A stretch of 9,240 nt of DNA from contig JABIRQ010000298.1 in the NCBI GenBank assembly GCA_018699755.1, positions 1-9,240 of the forward strand, given 5' to 3'. The DNA is from Rhodospirillaceae bacterium (GTDB taxonomy: Bacteria; Pseudomonadota; Alphaproteobacteria; CADEGL01). Numbering within the stretch: the stretch's first letter is position 1; each line of letters starts with the position of its first letter. This document shows positions 1 through 6,606 of the stretch, piece by piece. Position numbers and translations under genes: made by a program. The notes under the pieces are model-generated. The model ran no database searches and had not been told where the DNA came from. It worked only from the letters and a program-made list of their open reading frames with translations.

Positions 1-623
1 ATATCTTCGAAGCGAAGATCATCGGTAAGGGCAGCCATGCCGGCATGCCCCACCAGGGCCGGGACCCCGTGGTCTGCGGCGCCCAGATCGTCACGGCCTG
101 GCAGACGATCTCGAGCCGGAGCACCAACCCCTACGAAGCGGCTGTGGTCAGCGTGACCCAGTTCCACGGCGGCGACACCTGGAACGTGATCCCGGAAGAG
201 GTCGTGCTGCGCGGCACCACCCGCAGCTTCAAGCCCGAGGTGCGCGACAATATCGAGGCCTCGATGGAGCGCATCGCGCGTGGCATCTGCCAGGGCATGG
301 GCGCGGATCTGGAATTCCGCTACGAGCGGCGCTATCCGCCTACGGTGAACTGGGAAGCCGAGACCGAAGTTGCGGCCCATGCGGCGGCGGCGGTGGTCGG
401 CCTCGACAAGGTTGAGCGCGATCCGACCCCGACCATGGGGGCGGAGGACTTCGCCTTCATGCTCGAGGCCAAGCCCGGCGCCTATATCTGGATGGGCAAC
501 GGCTCGGACGAAGGCGACCGCCGCCTCCACAGCCCCCATTACGACTTCAACGACGAGGCCCTGCCCGTCGGCGCGAGCTATTGGGCGACCCTGGCCGAGC
601 AAATCCTGGGCAAGGCGGGGTAA
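1..623 (+). CDS. M20D-family amidohydrolase, 3' part (5' end outside window)
   Basis: The reading frame is open from base 3 and gives 206 residues, roughly the C-terminal half of a protein whose family is usually about 390 residues. Family members are metal-dependent hydrolases that remove an acyl group from amino acids or related amides (hippurate, N-acetyl or indole-acetyl amino acid hydrolases). Seen here: the start of the dimerisation (lid) domain, with GKGSHAGMPHQGRDPV at the left edge; the NVIPEEV...LRGTTRSF segment typical of M20D; the GAEDFAF motif (bases 438-458); and the late metal-ligand histidine in LHSPHYDFND (His codon 528-530). The N-terminal metal ligands lie outside the window. 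An internal ATG at base 45 is not the start, because the family-conserved residues continue upstream of it. The M24 gene follows after 33 nt, which suggests cotranscription. The substrate is not determinable. Confidence 0.93.
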   Translation, partial: IFEAKIIGKGSHAGMPHQGRDPVVCGAQIVTAWQTISSRSTNPYEAAVVSVTQFHGGDTWNVIPEEVVLRGTTRSFKPEVRDNIEASMERIARGICQGMGADLEFRYERRYPPTVNWEAETEVAAHAAAAVVGLDKVERDPTPTMGAEDFAFMLEAKPGAYIWMGNGSDEGDRRLHSPHYDFNDEALPVGASYWATLAEQILGKAG

Positions 624-656
624 GCGGCAAATACGGCCCGAAGGCGGAGGGGGCAT

Positions 657-1814
657 ATGCGGCGGCGCGACGATCTGGTGTTCGCGATGGCGGAGTACGA
701 CGCCCGCCTCGAGGCTCTGCGCGGGCGCATGGCCGAACGCGGGGTCGACGCCGTGCTGGTCACGACGCCGGAAAACCTGTTCTACCTGACCGGCTACGAG
801 ACCCAGGGGTTGTGGTATTTCGCCGGCTTGATCGTGCCGGCGGCGGGCGAGCCTTTCATGACGACCCGTCATGCCGAGGACACGGTGGTGGACTCGGACA
901 CCTGGGTCGCGGTCAGCCGTCCGTTTCACGACAACCAGGAGCCGATGGGGGTGCTCGCCGACGCCCTCGCCGAATTCGGCCTGGCCGGCAAGCGGATCGG
1001 TTACGAGCGGGCCAGCTATTTCTTTCGTGCGCATGAGCAGGATGGGTTGTTTTCGCGCTGCCCGAACGCGGATTTCGTCGATTGCTCCTGGATCGTGGAG
1101 GAGGGGCGAGTGGTCAAATCCGCCGCCGAGATCGCCATGATCGCCCGCGCCGCGAAGGCGACCGAGGCGGGAACGGCAGCTGGCGTCGCCGCGGTGCGTA
1201 CTGGAGTGACCGAGAACGAGGTCGCGGCCGAGGTCTATCGCGGCATGCTGACGGCGGGTGGCCATTACTGTTCGATGCAGCCATTCGTCGTGTCCGGGCC
1301 GCGCTCCTTCGTCAGCCACGCGACCTGGCGGGACCGGACGATCCAAGCGAGCGACTGCGTCTTCTTCGAGGTCGGCGCGACCGTCCATCGCTACAATGCG
1401 CCGATGATGTCCACGGTGATCGTCGGCGATCTCTCGGCGGAGATGGAGGAGGCCGAGGCCTTGGTGCGCGAGGCGGTCGCGGCGGCGAAGGCGAAAATCG
1501 CCCCCGGCCGCCCGACGGGCGAGGCCGATGCGGCGGCGCGGGCGGTGATCGCGCGCAACAGCTTCGGCGCGACCCAGTACACGCGGGTCGGCTATAGCGT
1601 CGGCATCGCCTGCACCCCGGGCTGGGGCGAGGGCCATATCATCGACATCAAGCCGGGCGACGAGCGGCCGTTCCTCGAGAACATGTGCTTTCACGTGATC
1701 CCCTTCCTGCAGATCCCCGGCAAGGCGGCCGTGGGCCTGTCGGAGGTGATCCGCGTGACGGCGGACGGGTGCGAATCCTTCAATAGCCTCGAACGGCGTA
1801 TCTTCACGGTCTGA
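657..1814 (+). CDS. M24-family creatinase/ectoine-hydrolase-like C-N hydrolase (metal-ligand-less)
   Basis: A 385-residue protein with the two-domain layout of creatinase/prolidase: an N-terminal domain (about 10-150; AEYDARLEALRGRMAERGVD, NLFYLTGYET) and a C-terminal pita-bread domain (about 155-385). In metal-dependent aminopeptidase P the five ligands are Asp, Asp, His, Glu, Glu. By motif alignment only the last is kept (Glu363 in GLSEVIRVT); the others read Glu238 (FFEVG), Pro249 (RYNAP), Tyr313 (VGYSVG) and Ile348 (HVIPF). The conserved catalytic or substrate-binding histidine remains at His221 (SHATW). This matches metal-independent creatinase and the ectoine hydrolase DoeA/EutD, whose FFE...RY.P and GY.iG...P.WGE signatures I recognise. 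No doeB-like gene is visible, so the substrate may differ from ectoine. The start at 657 is backed by GGAGGGGG (646-653); the next ATG (687) lacks such a site. It lies between the M20D and acyl-CoA dehydrogenase genes. Confidence 0.88.
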   Translation: MRRRDDLVFAMAEYDARLEALRGRMAERGVDAVLVTTPENLFYLTGYETQGLWYFAGLIVPAAGEPFMTTRHAEDTVVDSDTWVAVSRPFHDNQEPMGVLADALAEFGLAGKRIGYERASYFFRAHEQDGLFSRCPNADFVDCSWIVEEGRVVKSAAEIAMIARAAKATEAGTAAGVAAVRTGVTENEVAAEVYRGMLTAGGHYCSMQPFVVSGPRSFVSHATWRDRTIQASDCVFFEVGATVHRYNAPMMSTVIVGDLSAEMEEAEALVREAVAAAKAKIAPGRPTGEADAAARAVIARNSFGATQYTRVGYSVGIACTPGWGEGHIIDIKPGDERPFLENMCFHVIPFLQIPGKAAVGLSEVIRVTADGCESFNSLERRIFTV

Positions 1815-1847
1815 AGGGCCGTTTCGGACAAACGAGAGGAGACGGAT

Positions 1848-3011
1848 ATGGCCCTGGACCCGCAGGTTCTGGATCAGCTCGTCGAGGCCGTGCGGCGCTT
1901 CGTCGAGGAGCGGTTGATCCCGCGCGAGCACGAGGTGGCCGAGGCCGACCTTGTCCCCGACGAGCTGATCGCGGAGATGAAAGCGCTCGGCCTGTTCGGC
2001 CTGTCGATTCCCGAGGAATACGGCGGCCTGGGTCTGGACCTCGCGGAAGAAGTTCGGGTGGTGCAGGAGCTGGGCCGCACCTCGCCCGCCTTCCGCTCGG
2101 TCTTCGGCACCAATGTCGGGATCGGCTCGCAAGGTATCCTGATCGACGGCACCGAAGAGCAGAAACGCGCCTACCTGCCGCGCCTGGCCAGCGGCGAACT
2201 GATCGGTTCCTTCGCCCTGACGGAGCCTGAGGCGGGGTCCGACGCCGCCTCGGTTCGCACCCGGGCCGAGAAGGACGGCAACAGCCACTACATCCTCACC
2301 GGGACCAAGCGGTTCATCACCAATGCACCGCGTGCCGGCGTCTTCACCCTGATGGCGCGCACGGGCAACCAGGAGGATGGCGCGCGCGGCATCACCGCCT
2401 TTCTGGTCGATGCCGATCTACCCGGCATTACCCTGGGCAAGCCGGACCGTAAGATGGGTCAACAGGGCGCCCATACCTGCGATGTGAACCTGGACGGCGT
2501 CCGTGTCCCGGCCGACGCGATCATCGGCGGCAAGGAGGGCCAGGGCTTCAAGACCGCGATGAAGGTGCTGGATCGGGGTCGCCTCCACCTGAGCGCGGTG
2601 GCTGTCGGCGCGGCGCGGCGCCTGATCGACGAATCCCTATCCTATGCGATGGGCCGGAAACAGTTCGGCCAGCGCATCGCCGATTTCCAGCTCATCCAGG
2701 CCATGCTCGCCGATTCGGAGACCGAATGGCTGGCCGGGAAATCCCTGATCGAAGCGGCGGCGCGGGATTACGACGCGGGCGCGGATGTCGCGCGCCGGGC
2801 CGCCTGCGCCAAGCTTTTCTGCACCGAGATGGTTGGTCGCGTCGCCGACCGGGCGGTGCAGATCCATGGCGGGGCGGGCTATGTCGCCGACTATCCGGTC
2901 GAGCGGTTCTACCGCGACGTCCGGTTGTTCCGCCTCTACGAGGGCACCTCGCAGATTCAGCAGCTCGTCATCGCCCGTAGCATGATTCGTGAGGCCGAGC
3001 GCGAGGGGTAG
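1848..3011 (+). CDS. acyl-CoA dehydrogenase
   Basis: A 387-residue FAD-dependent acyl-CoA dehydrogenase of normal family length, which oxidises an acyl-CoA to the 2-enoyl-CoA and passes electrons to electron-transfer flavoprotein. Seen: an N-terminal helical domain with LGLFGLSIPEEYGGLGLD (about 47-64); the middle-domain signature SFALTEPEAGSDAA (121-134); YILTGTKRFITNA (148-160); MGQQGAHTCDV (203-213); the C-terminal helical domain with GRKQFGQRIADFQ (269-281); and the second signature QIHGGAGYVADYPVERFYRD (338-357). Glu365 in LYEGTSQIQ is at the position of the catalytic base of medium- and short-chain enzymes. AGAGGAGA (1835-1842) precedes the ATG by 5 nt. The gene starts 33 nt after the M24 gene and is followed 62 nt later by the first Ldh2 gene. 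Chain length or branching of the substrate is not readable; the context suggests an amino-acid-derived acyl-CoA. Confidence 0.95.
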   Translation: MALDPQVLDQLVEAVRRFVEERLIPREHEVAEADLVPDELIAEMKALGLFGLSIPEEYGGLGLDLAEEVRVVQELGRTSPAFRSVFGTNVGIGSQGILIDGTEEQKRAYLPRLASGELIGSFALTEPEAGSDAASVRTRAEKDGNSHYILTGTKRFITNAPRAGVFTLMARTGNQEDGARGITAFLVDADLPGITLGKPDRKMGQQGAHTCDVNLDGVRVPADAIIGGKEGQGFKTAMKVLDRGRLHLSAVAVGAARRLIDESLSYAMGRKQFGQRIADFQLIQAMLADSETEWLAGKSLIEAAARDYDAGADVARRAACAKLFCTEMVGRVADRAVQIHGGAGYVADYPVERFYRDVRLFRLYEGTSQIQQLVIARSMIREAEREG

Positions 3012-3073
3012 TCGCACCGCTCGGCCAAGAGCCTATGATCGCCAGGGCAGGCTTCAACTGAGGGAACCCGATC

Positions 3074-4129
3074 ATGTCGACCAGACCCGTAAAGACCATG
3101 GCGCCGGAGGTGCTGCGCGATTACATGGAACGGTTGCTGCGCGCCGCGGGTTGCAGCGACGTCAACGCCAAGGAAGCGGCCGAGGTCTTCCTCGAGGCCG
3201 ATATGCGCGGCATGGGCATGCAGGGTCTGGACCATATGTTCAGCATGTTCCGGGACCTTGAGCGCGGGACGATTGACGGAACCGCAAGGGCCGAGGTTGT
3301 TAGCGAAGGCCTGGCGACGGCCATGGTGGATGGCCATTGGGGCCCGGGCCAGCCGGCCGCGGTGCTGGCCACGGACACGGCGATCCGCAAGGCCAGGGAA
3401 GCGGGATGCGCCACCGTCGGCCTGATCAACGGCGCCGATATCTACCTGGTCGGTTACTACGTGGAGCGGATGGCGCAGGCCGGCTTGGTGGGTTTTGCCT
3501 TCTGCGTTTCGCCCTCGCTCGTCCATCCCTATGGCGGGGTCGAGCGGCGTATGGGCACGAATCCCTTGGCCATCGGCATCCCGACTGCGGGGGATCCGAT
3601 GGTGTTCGACATGGCGACCAGCGCCTTGTCCTTCTCGCGCGTGAAATTCGCGGCCTATCACGACGAGCCTCTGCCCGAAGGCATGGGCGTCGACCCCGAC
3701 GGCAACCCGACGACCGACGCCTCTAAAATCCTCAACGGGGCGGTCGCCCCGCTCGCCGGCCACAAGGGCTTCGGCCTCAGCCTGTGCGTGGCACTCCTGT
3801 CGGGGCCCTTGATGGGCGGCAACGCGGGCAAGGCGATCGACGGCTGGCACAAACCGACCGGCGAGAAGGCGCGGCGCAGCCAGACCTTCATTGCGATCGA
3901 CCCGGCCGCGTTCGGCGATCCGGATGATTTCCGGGCCAACGCGCAAGCCTATCTCGACGAGGTCAAATCGGCCCGCAAGGCGCCCGGCGTGGATACGATC
4001 CGCTACCCCGGCGAGCGCACCTTCGCGCGTCGGCGCCAGAGCTTGGCCGAGGGCGTCGAGGTGCTGGAGAAGACCTGGAAGATCGCGCGGGAATACGCCG
4101 AGAAACTCGGTGTTGATGTGCCGGCCTAG
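3074..4129 (+). CDS. Ldh2-family (malate/L-lactate dehydrogenase-like) oxidoreductase, paralogue A
   Basis: A 351-residue NAD(P)-dependent oxidoreductase of the Ldh2 superfamily (PF02615). This family includes ureidoglycolate, sulfolactate and diketogulonate enzymes and the cyclic-imine reductase DpkA, and is unrelated to classical Rossmann lactate dehydrogenases. Seen: EVFLEADMRG (37-46), ERMGTNPLAIGIPT (158-171 region), VFDMATSAL (177-185), LPEGMGVDPDGNPTTD (200-215) and GHKGFGLSLCVALLSG (229-244). The usual RGxxSHG motif reads RGMGMQG, so the family histidine is Gln50. The usual NSNHFG...GYY reads NGADIYLVGYY, placing Asp122 where His is expected. A histidine (His54) sits four residues after Gln50, where DpkA has an active-site arginine as I recall it. 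The start has AGGGA at 3061-3065, 8 nt upstream. The reaction may be altered from the family norm; the substrate is unknown. Confidence 0.93.
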   Translation: MSTRPVKTMAPEVLRDYMERLLRAAGCSDVNAKEAAEVFLEADMRGMGMQGLDHMFSMFRDLERGTIDGTARAEVVSEGLATAMVDGHWGPGQPAAVLATDTAIRKAREAGCATVGLINGADIYLVGYYVERMAQAGLVGFAFCVSPSLVHPYGGVERRMGTNPLAIGIPTAGDPMVFDMATSALSFSRVKFAAYHDEPLPEGMGVDPDGNPTTDASKILNGAVAPLAGHKGFGLSLCVALLSGPLMGGNAGKAIDGWHKPTGEKARRSQTFIAIDPAAFGDPDDFRANAQAYLDEVKSARKAPGVDTIRYPGERTFARRRQSLAEGVEVLEKTWKIAREYAEKLGVDVPA

Positions 4130-4140
4130 TCAAGCCAGCC

Positions 4141-4389
4141 TCAATTTGCGCCGGAGAGCGTGAAGCGGCATATCATGTTCACGCCCTGGATGCCGTCCTG
4201 GGCGGCGGAAAACCTGTAGTCCGCGCTGTCCATCGGCGGCACGGAAAAGGCGAATTCGCTTTGCCGCTCCCCGCCGCGCGGCGGCGAAAGCGCGGGATAT
4301 TCATGGCTGCGAACGGGTATGATCGGGAGATCGGACAAATTCGGGCCGCCGGGCAAACCGGGACGGGCCCGCCACGGGGGAGAGAGCAA
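4141..4389 (-). pseudogene. unidentified minus-strand coding remnant (or small gene) between Ldh2 A and B
   Basis: The 262-nt space between paralogues A and B holds a minus-strand frame ending at TGA (4143-4141), with C-terminal residues FTLSGAN. Counting by hand the 45 codons before the stop (about 4144-4278) gives about 58% G+C at position 1, 51% at position 2 and 84% at position 3. This is the pattern of a real gene in a G+C-rich genome. The translated text (SEFAFSVPPMDSADYRFSA, then QDGIQGVNMICRF) looks protein-like, but I do not recognise the family. No ATG or GTG start with a ribosome site is available; the only upstream in-frame start is a TTG at 4389-4387 without a Shine-Dalgarno sequence, three bases from the start of gene B. 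The likely explanation is the 3' end of a gene truncated when the Ldh2 array grew. It could also be an unrecognised small protein or chance. Confidence 0.35.
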
Positions 4390-4391
4390 CG

Positions 4392-5450
4392 ATGTCGGAC
4401 CGTCCCACCAGAACCATGGCGCCGGAGGTGCTGCGCGATTTCATGACGCGGATGTTATGCGCCGCGGGATGCAGCGATGTGAACGCGAGGGATGCCGCCG
4501 AGGTGTTTCTCGAGGCCGACCTGCGCGGTATCGGCCTGCAGGGCCTGGACCATATGTTCACCATGCTTGACGACCTCGAACGCGGCACGATCGATGGCCA
4601 GGGCCGGGCGGAAATCGTCCGCGAAGGACCGGCCACCGCCCTGATCGACGGCCATCGCGGGCCCGGCCAGCCGGGCGGCGTGTTCGCCACGGATACGGCG
4701 ATCCGCAAGGCCAAGGAAGCCGGATGCGCGACCGTCGGCCTCATCAACGGCGCGGACATCTACATGATCGGCTACTACGCCGAGCGCATGGCGCGGGCCG
4801 GGCTGGCGGGTCTCGTGTTTTCCGCCGCTTCGTCCCTCGTCCATCCTCATGGCGGCGTCGAACGGCGGCTCGGCACCAATCCGCTTGCCATCGGCATTCC
4901 CACGGGGGGCGACGATCCGTTCGTGCTGGATATGGCGACCAGCGCCCTGTCGGCCTCGCGCATTCGCTTTGCCGCCTATCACGGCGAACATGTGCCGGAA
5001 GGCATGGGCGTGGACCCGGCCGGCAAGCCGACGACCGAGGCCGCCGCGATCGAGGCGGGGGCGATCGCACCCCTGGCGGGGCACAAGGGATACGGCCTGG
5101 GTCTTTGCGTCGCATTGCTGTCCGGCCCGCTGGTCGGCGGACAGATCGGCGCGGCGATCGAGGGCTGGCTGTCCGAGGAGGGCGAAAGAGGCGTGCGCGG
5201 GCACACCTTCATGGCGATCGACCCGGCGGCCTTCGGCGATCCCGTGGAATTTCGGACCAACTCCCAGGCGTATCTCGACGAGGTCAAGTCGGCGCGGAGG
5301 GCGCCAGGCGTGGACGCGATCCGCTATCCGGGGGAGCGCACTCTGGCCCGCCGTCGCGAAAGCCTAGCCCAGGGTGTCCAGGTGCTGGAAAAGACTTGGG
5401 AAATCGCAGGCCGCTATGCCGCCCGGCTCGGCGTCGACGTGCCGGCCTAA
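4392..5450 (+). CDS. Ldh2-family oxidoreductase, paralogue B
   Basis: A 352-residue NAD(P)-dependent Ldh2-family oxidoreductase, aligned with paralogue A almost without gaps (one extra residue at GGDDPF, near 173). By eye the two are about three-quarters identical over the first 50 residues and share a 28-nt exact stretch (3095-3122 and 4413-4440). The same altered active-site positions occur: RGIGLQG with Gln50, GLDHM with His54, and NGADIYMIGYY with Asp122. LGTNPLAIGIPT, LDMATSALS, VPEGMGVDPAGKPTTE and GHKGYGLGLCVALLSG are intact. The start is backed by GGGGAG (4377-4382). It probably has an activity related to that of A, with differences in substrate range suggested by changes such as FCVSPS in A versus FSAASS in B (about 143-148). 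It lies 262 nt after A and 2 nt before C. Confidence 0.93.
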   Translation: MSDRPTRTMAPEVLRDFMTRMLCAAGCSDVNARDAAEVFLEADLRGIGLQGLDHMFTMLDDLERGTIDGQGRAEIVREGPATALIDGHRGPGQPGGVFATDTAIRKAKEAGCATVGLINGADIYMIGYYAERMARAGLAGLVFSAASSLVHPHGGVERRLGTNPLAIGIPTGGDDPFVLDMATSALSASRIRFAAYHGEHVPEGMGVDPAGKPTTEAAAIEAGAIAPLAGHKGYGLGLCVALLSGPLVGGQIGAAIEGWLSEEGERGVRGHTFMAIDPAAFGDPVEFRTNSQAYLDEVKSARRAPGVDAIRYPGERTLARRRESLAQGVQVLEKTWEIAGRYAARLGVDVPA

Positions 5451-5452
5451 CC

Positions 5453-6532
5453 ATGGCCGAAGCCGCCTTTCCGCCTCGCGACCAGCCGATCCGGCGCGTC
5501 GATCCGGCCGACCTGCGTGCATTGATGGTCGGCCTGCTGCGCGCGGCGGGTTGCCCGGAAGACATTGCCGAGATCGCCGCCGAGATCCATTGGGAGGCGG
5601 ATCTGCGCGGCCACCATATCCAGGGCCTGGACCACATGACCGAGCTGGTCGGTAATATCCGCGCCGGGCGAATCGATCCCGAGGGCCGGCCCGAGGTGGT
5701 GCGCGACGGTCCGGCCTGGGCCCAGCTATCGGGCCATAACGGCCTGGGCCATCCGGCCGGGCTGTTGGCGGCGGCGACGGCGGCCGAAAAGGCGGGCGGG
5801 GCCGGGATCGCTGTGATCGGCGTCAAGGACAGCGCCGATATCTTCCTGGTCGGCTACTACGCCGAAATGATCGCGCGCGCGGGCTTCGCCGCCGTGATCA
5901 CGACCAACGTGCCGCCCCATGTCCATCCCTTCGGCGGGGCCGGGGCCGTACTGGGCACCAACCCCATCGCCTTCGCCTTCCCGACGGCGGGAGAAAACCC
6001 GCTGGTCTTCGACATGGCGACCAGTGTTGTCGCCGCCTCCCATATCCGCCAGGCGGCCTATGACGGTATTCCCATCCCGGCGGGGATCGGCGTGGGGCCG
6101 GACGGCAAACCGAGCACCGACGCCAGGACCGTCGAAAAAGGCTCGATCGGCAGCATGGCGGGCCATCGCGGCTCTGGCCTCGCCCTTTGCCTGGGCCTGC
6201 TCTCCGGCCCGCTGGTCGGGGCGGCGACCGGCAAGGCGCTCGATTCCTGGCTGGGCCGGGACGTGGCCCATAAAGGGCTCGGCCATTTCATGCTCGCCGT
6301 CGATCCCGGCATCTTCGGCGATGCGGAAGACTTCCGCGCGGCGGTCGAGGCCCATTTGGCTGAGATCCGAGGCGCGCGCCGGGCCGAGGGAGTGGAACGC
6401 GTGCTGGTGCCGGGCGACCGCCTGTTCGAAACCCGCGCGCGCAGTCTGGCCGAGGGCGTCGACATGCACGAAAGCGTCTGGCGCGAAGCGGCCAAGCTGG
6501 CGGTTTCCCTCGGCGTGGAGATGCCGGGCTAG
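5453..6532 (+). CDS. Ldh2-family oxidoreductase, paralogue C
   Basis: A 359-residue third member of the same Ldh2 subfamily, more distant from A and B. It has a seven-residue longer N-terminus and different text in most loops, but keeps the subfamily marks: RGHHIQGLDHM (Gln57 at the usual histidine, His61 four residues later) and DSADIFLVGYY (Asp129 at the second usual histidine). LGTNPIAFAFPT, FDMATSVVA, IPAGIGVGPDGKPSTD and GHRGSGLALCLGLLSG are also present. The start is placed at 5453 because the conserved text begins soon after it and because it lies only 2 nt past the stop of B. There is no good Shine-Dalgarno sequence, so translation is probably coupled to B. The frame stays open upstream of 5453 but there is antisense-like noise inside B, not coding. 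Cofactor and substrate are not determinable. Confidence 0.9.
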   Translation: MAEAAFPPRDQPIRRVDPADLRALMVGLLRAAGCPEDIAEIAAEIHWEADLRGHHIQGLDHMTELVGNIRAGRIDPEGRPEVVRDGPAWAQLSGHNGLGHPAGLLAAATAAEKAGGAGIAVIGVKDSADIFLVGYYAEMIARAGFAAVITTNVPPHVHPFGGAGAVLGTNPIAFAFPTAGENPLVFDMATSVVAASHIRQAAYDGIPIPAGIGVGPDGKPSTDARTVEKGSIGSMAGHRGSGLALCLGLLSGPLVGAATGKALDSWLGRDVAHKGLGHFMLAVDPGIFGDAEDFRAAVEAHLAEIRGARRAEGVERVLVPGDRLFETRARSLAEGVDMHESVWREAAKLAVSLGVEMPG

Positions 6533-6537
6533 AAAGA

Positions 6538-6556
6538 AGAATTGAAACGCAATTCT
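6538..6556. promoter_or_regulatory. 19-bp AT-rich inverted repeat, candidate operator or stem-loop
   Basis: AGAATTG (6538-6544), a 5-base spacer AAACG and CAATTCT (6550-6556) form a perfect 7-bp inverted repeat. It starts 6 nt after the stop of paralogue C and ends 50 nt before the chosen desaturase start. The repeat stands out by its A+T content against G+C-rich surroundings and is not inside a gene. It could be the binding site of a dimeric regulator of the desaturase gene. A weak RNA hairpin is less likely, because the stem is A+T-rich and no U-run follows. It does not match the FNR/FixK, Crp or fatty-acid-regulator sites I know. Confidence 0.35.
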
Positions 6557-6590
6557 GTTCGTGACGGAATGCGATGGGCGTTTGGCCGGC

Positions 6591-6597
6591 GGAAGGG
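6591..6597 (+). promoter_or_regulatory. ribosome binding site deciding the desaturase start
   Basis: GGAAGGG lies 9 nt upstream of the ATG at 6607. The alternative in-frame ATG at 6574 has only a weak upstream purine stretch (ACGGAA). It would add eleven residues (MGVWPAEGTRS) that carry no recognisable family text. This favours 6607 as the start. Confidence 0.5.
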
Positions 6598-6606
6598 ACA
6601 CGGTCG

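Noticed and set aside
3..19. Perfect 7-bp inverted repeat ATCTTCG / CGAAGAT with a 3-nt loop
   Set aside because: It lies inside the amidohydrolase coding frame and encodes conserved family text (IFEAKI); a coding coincidence is enough.
657..1814. Calling the M24 gene Xaa-Pro aminopeptidase (pepP/pepQ)
   Set aside because: Four of the five metal ligands needed for that activity are replaced; the pattern is creatinase/ectoine-hydrolase-like.
1820..1834. CGTTT / AAACG stem just before the acyl-CoA dehydrogenase ribosome site
   Set aside because: Only 5 bp with three A-T pairs; not enough for a terminator or an attenuator.
3034..3039. TATGAT (3034-3039) and TATGATCG (4318-4325) upstream of A and B as possible -10 elements
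   Set aside because: No TTGACA-like -35 box at 16-18 nt in either case, and the distances to the two ATGs differ (40 and 74 nt). One six-base match in each is weak.
2957..3946. A 329-codon minus-strand open frame opposite paralogue A
   Set aside because: It is the antisense shadow of a well-supported Ldh2 gene, with no recognisable family text.
4271..4284. 14-bp perfect palindrome CCGCCGCGCGGCGG
   Set aside because: An all-G/C palindrome of this kind is expected by chance in this composition, and it falls within the coding-like minus-strand remnant. No U-run follows on either strand.
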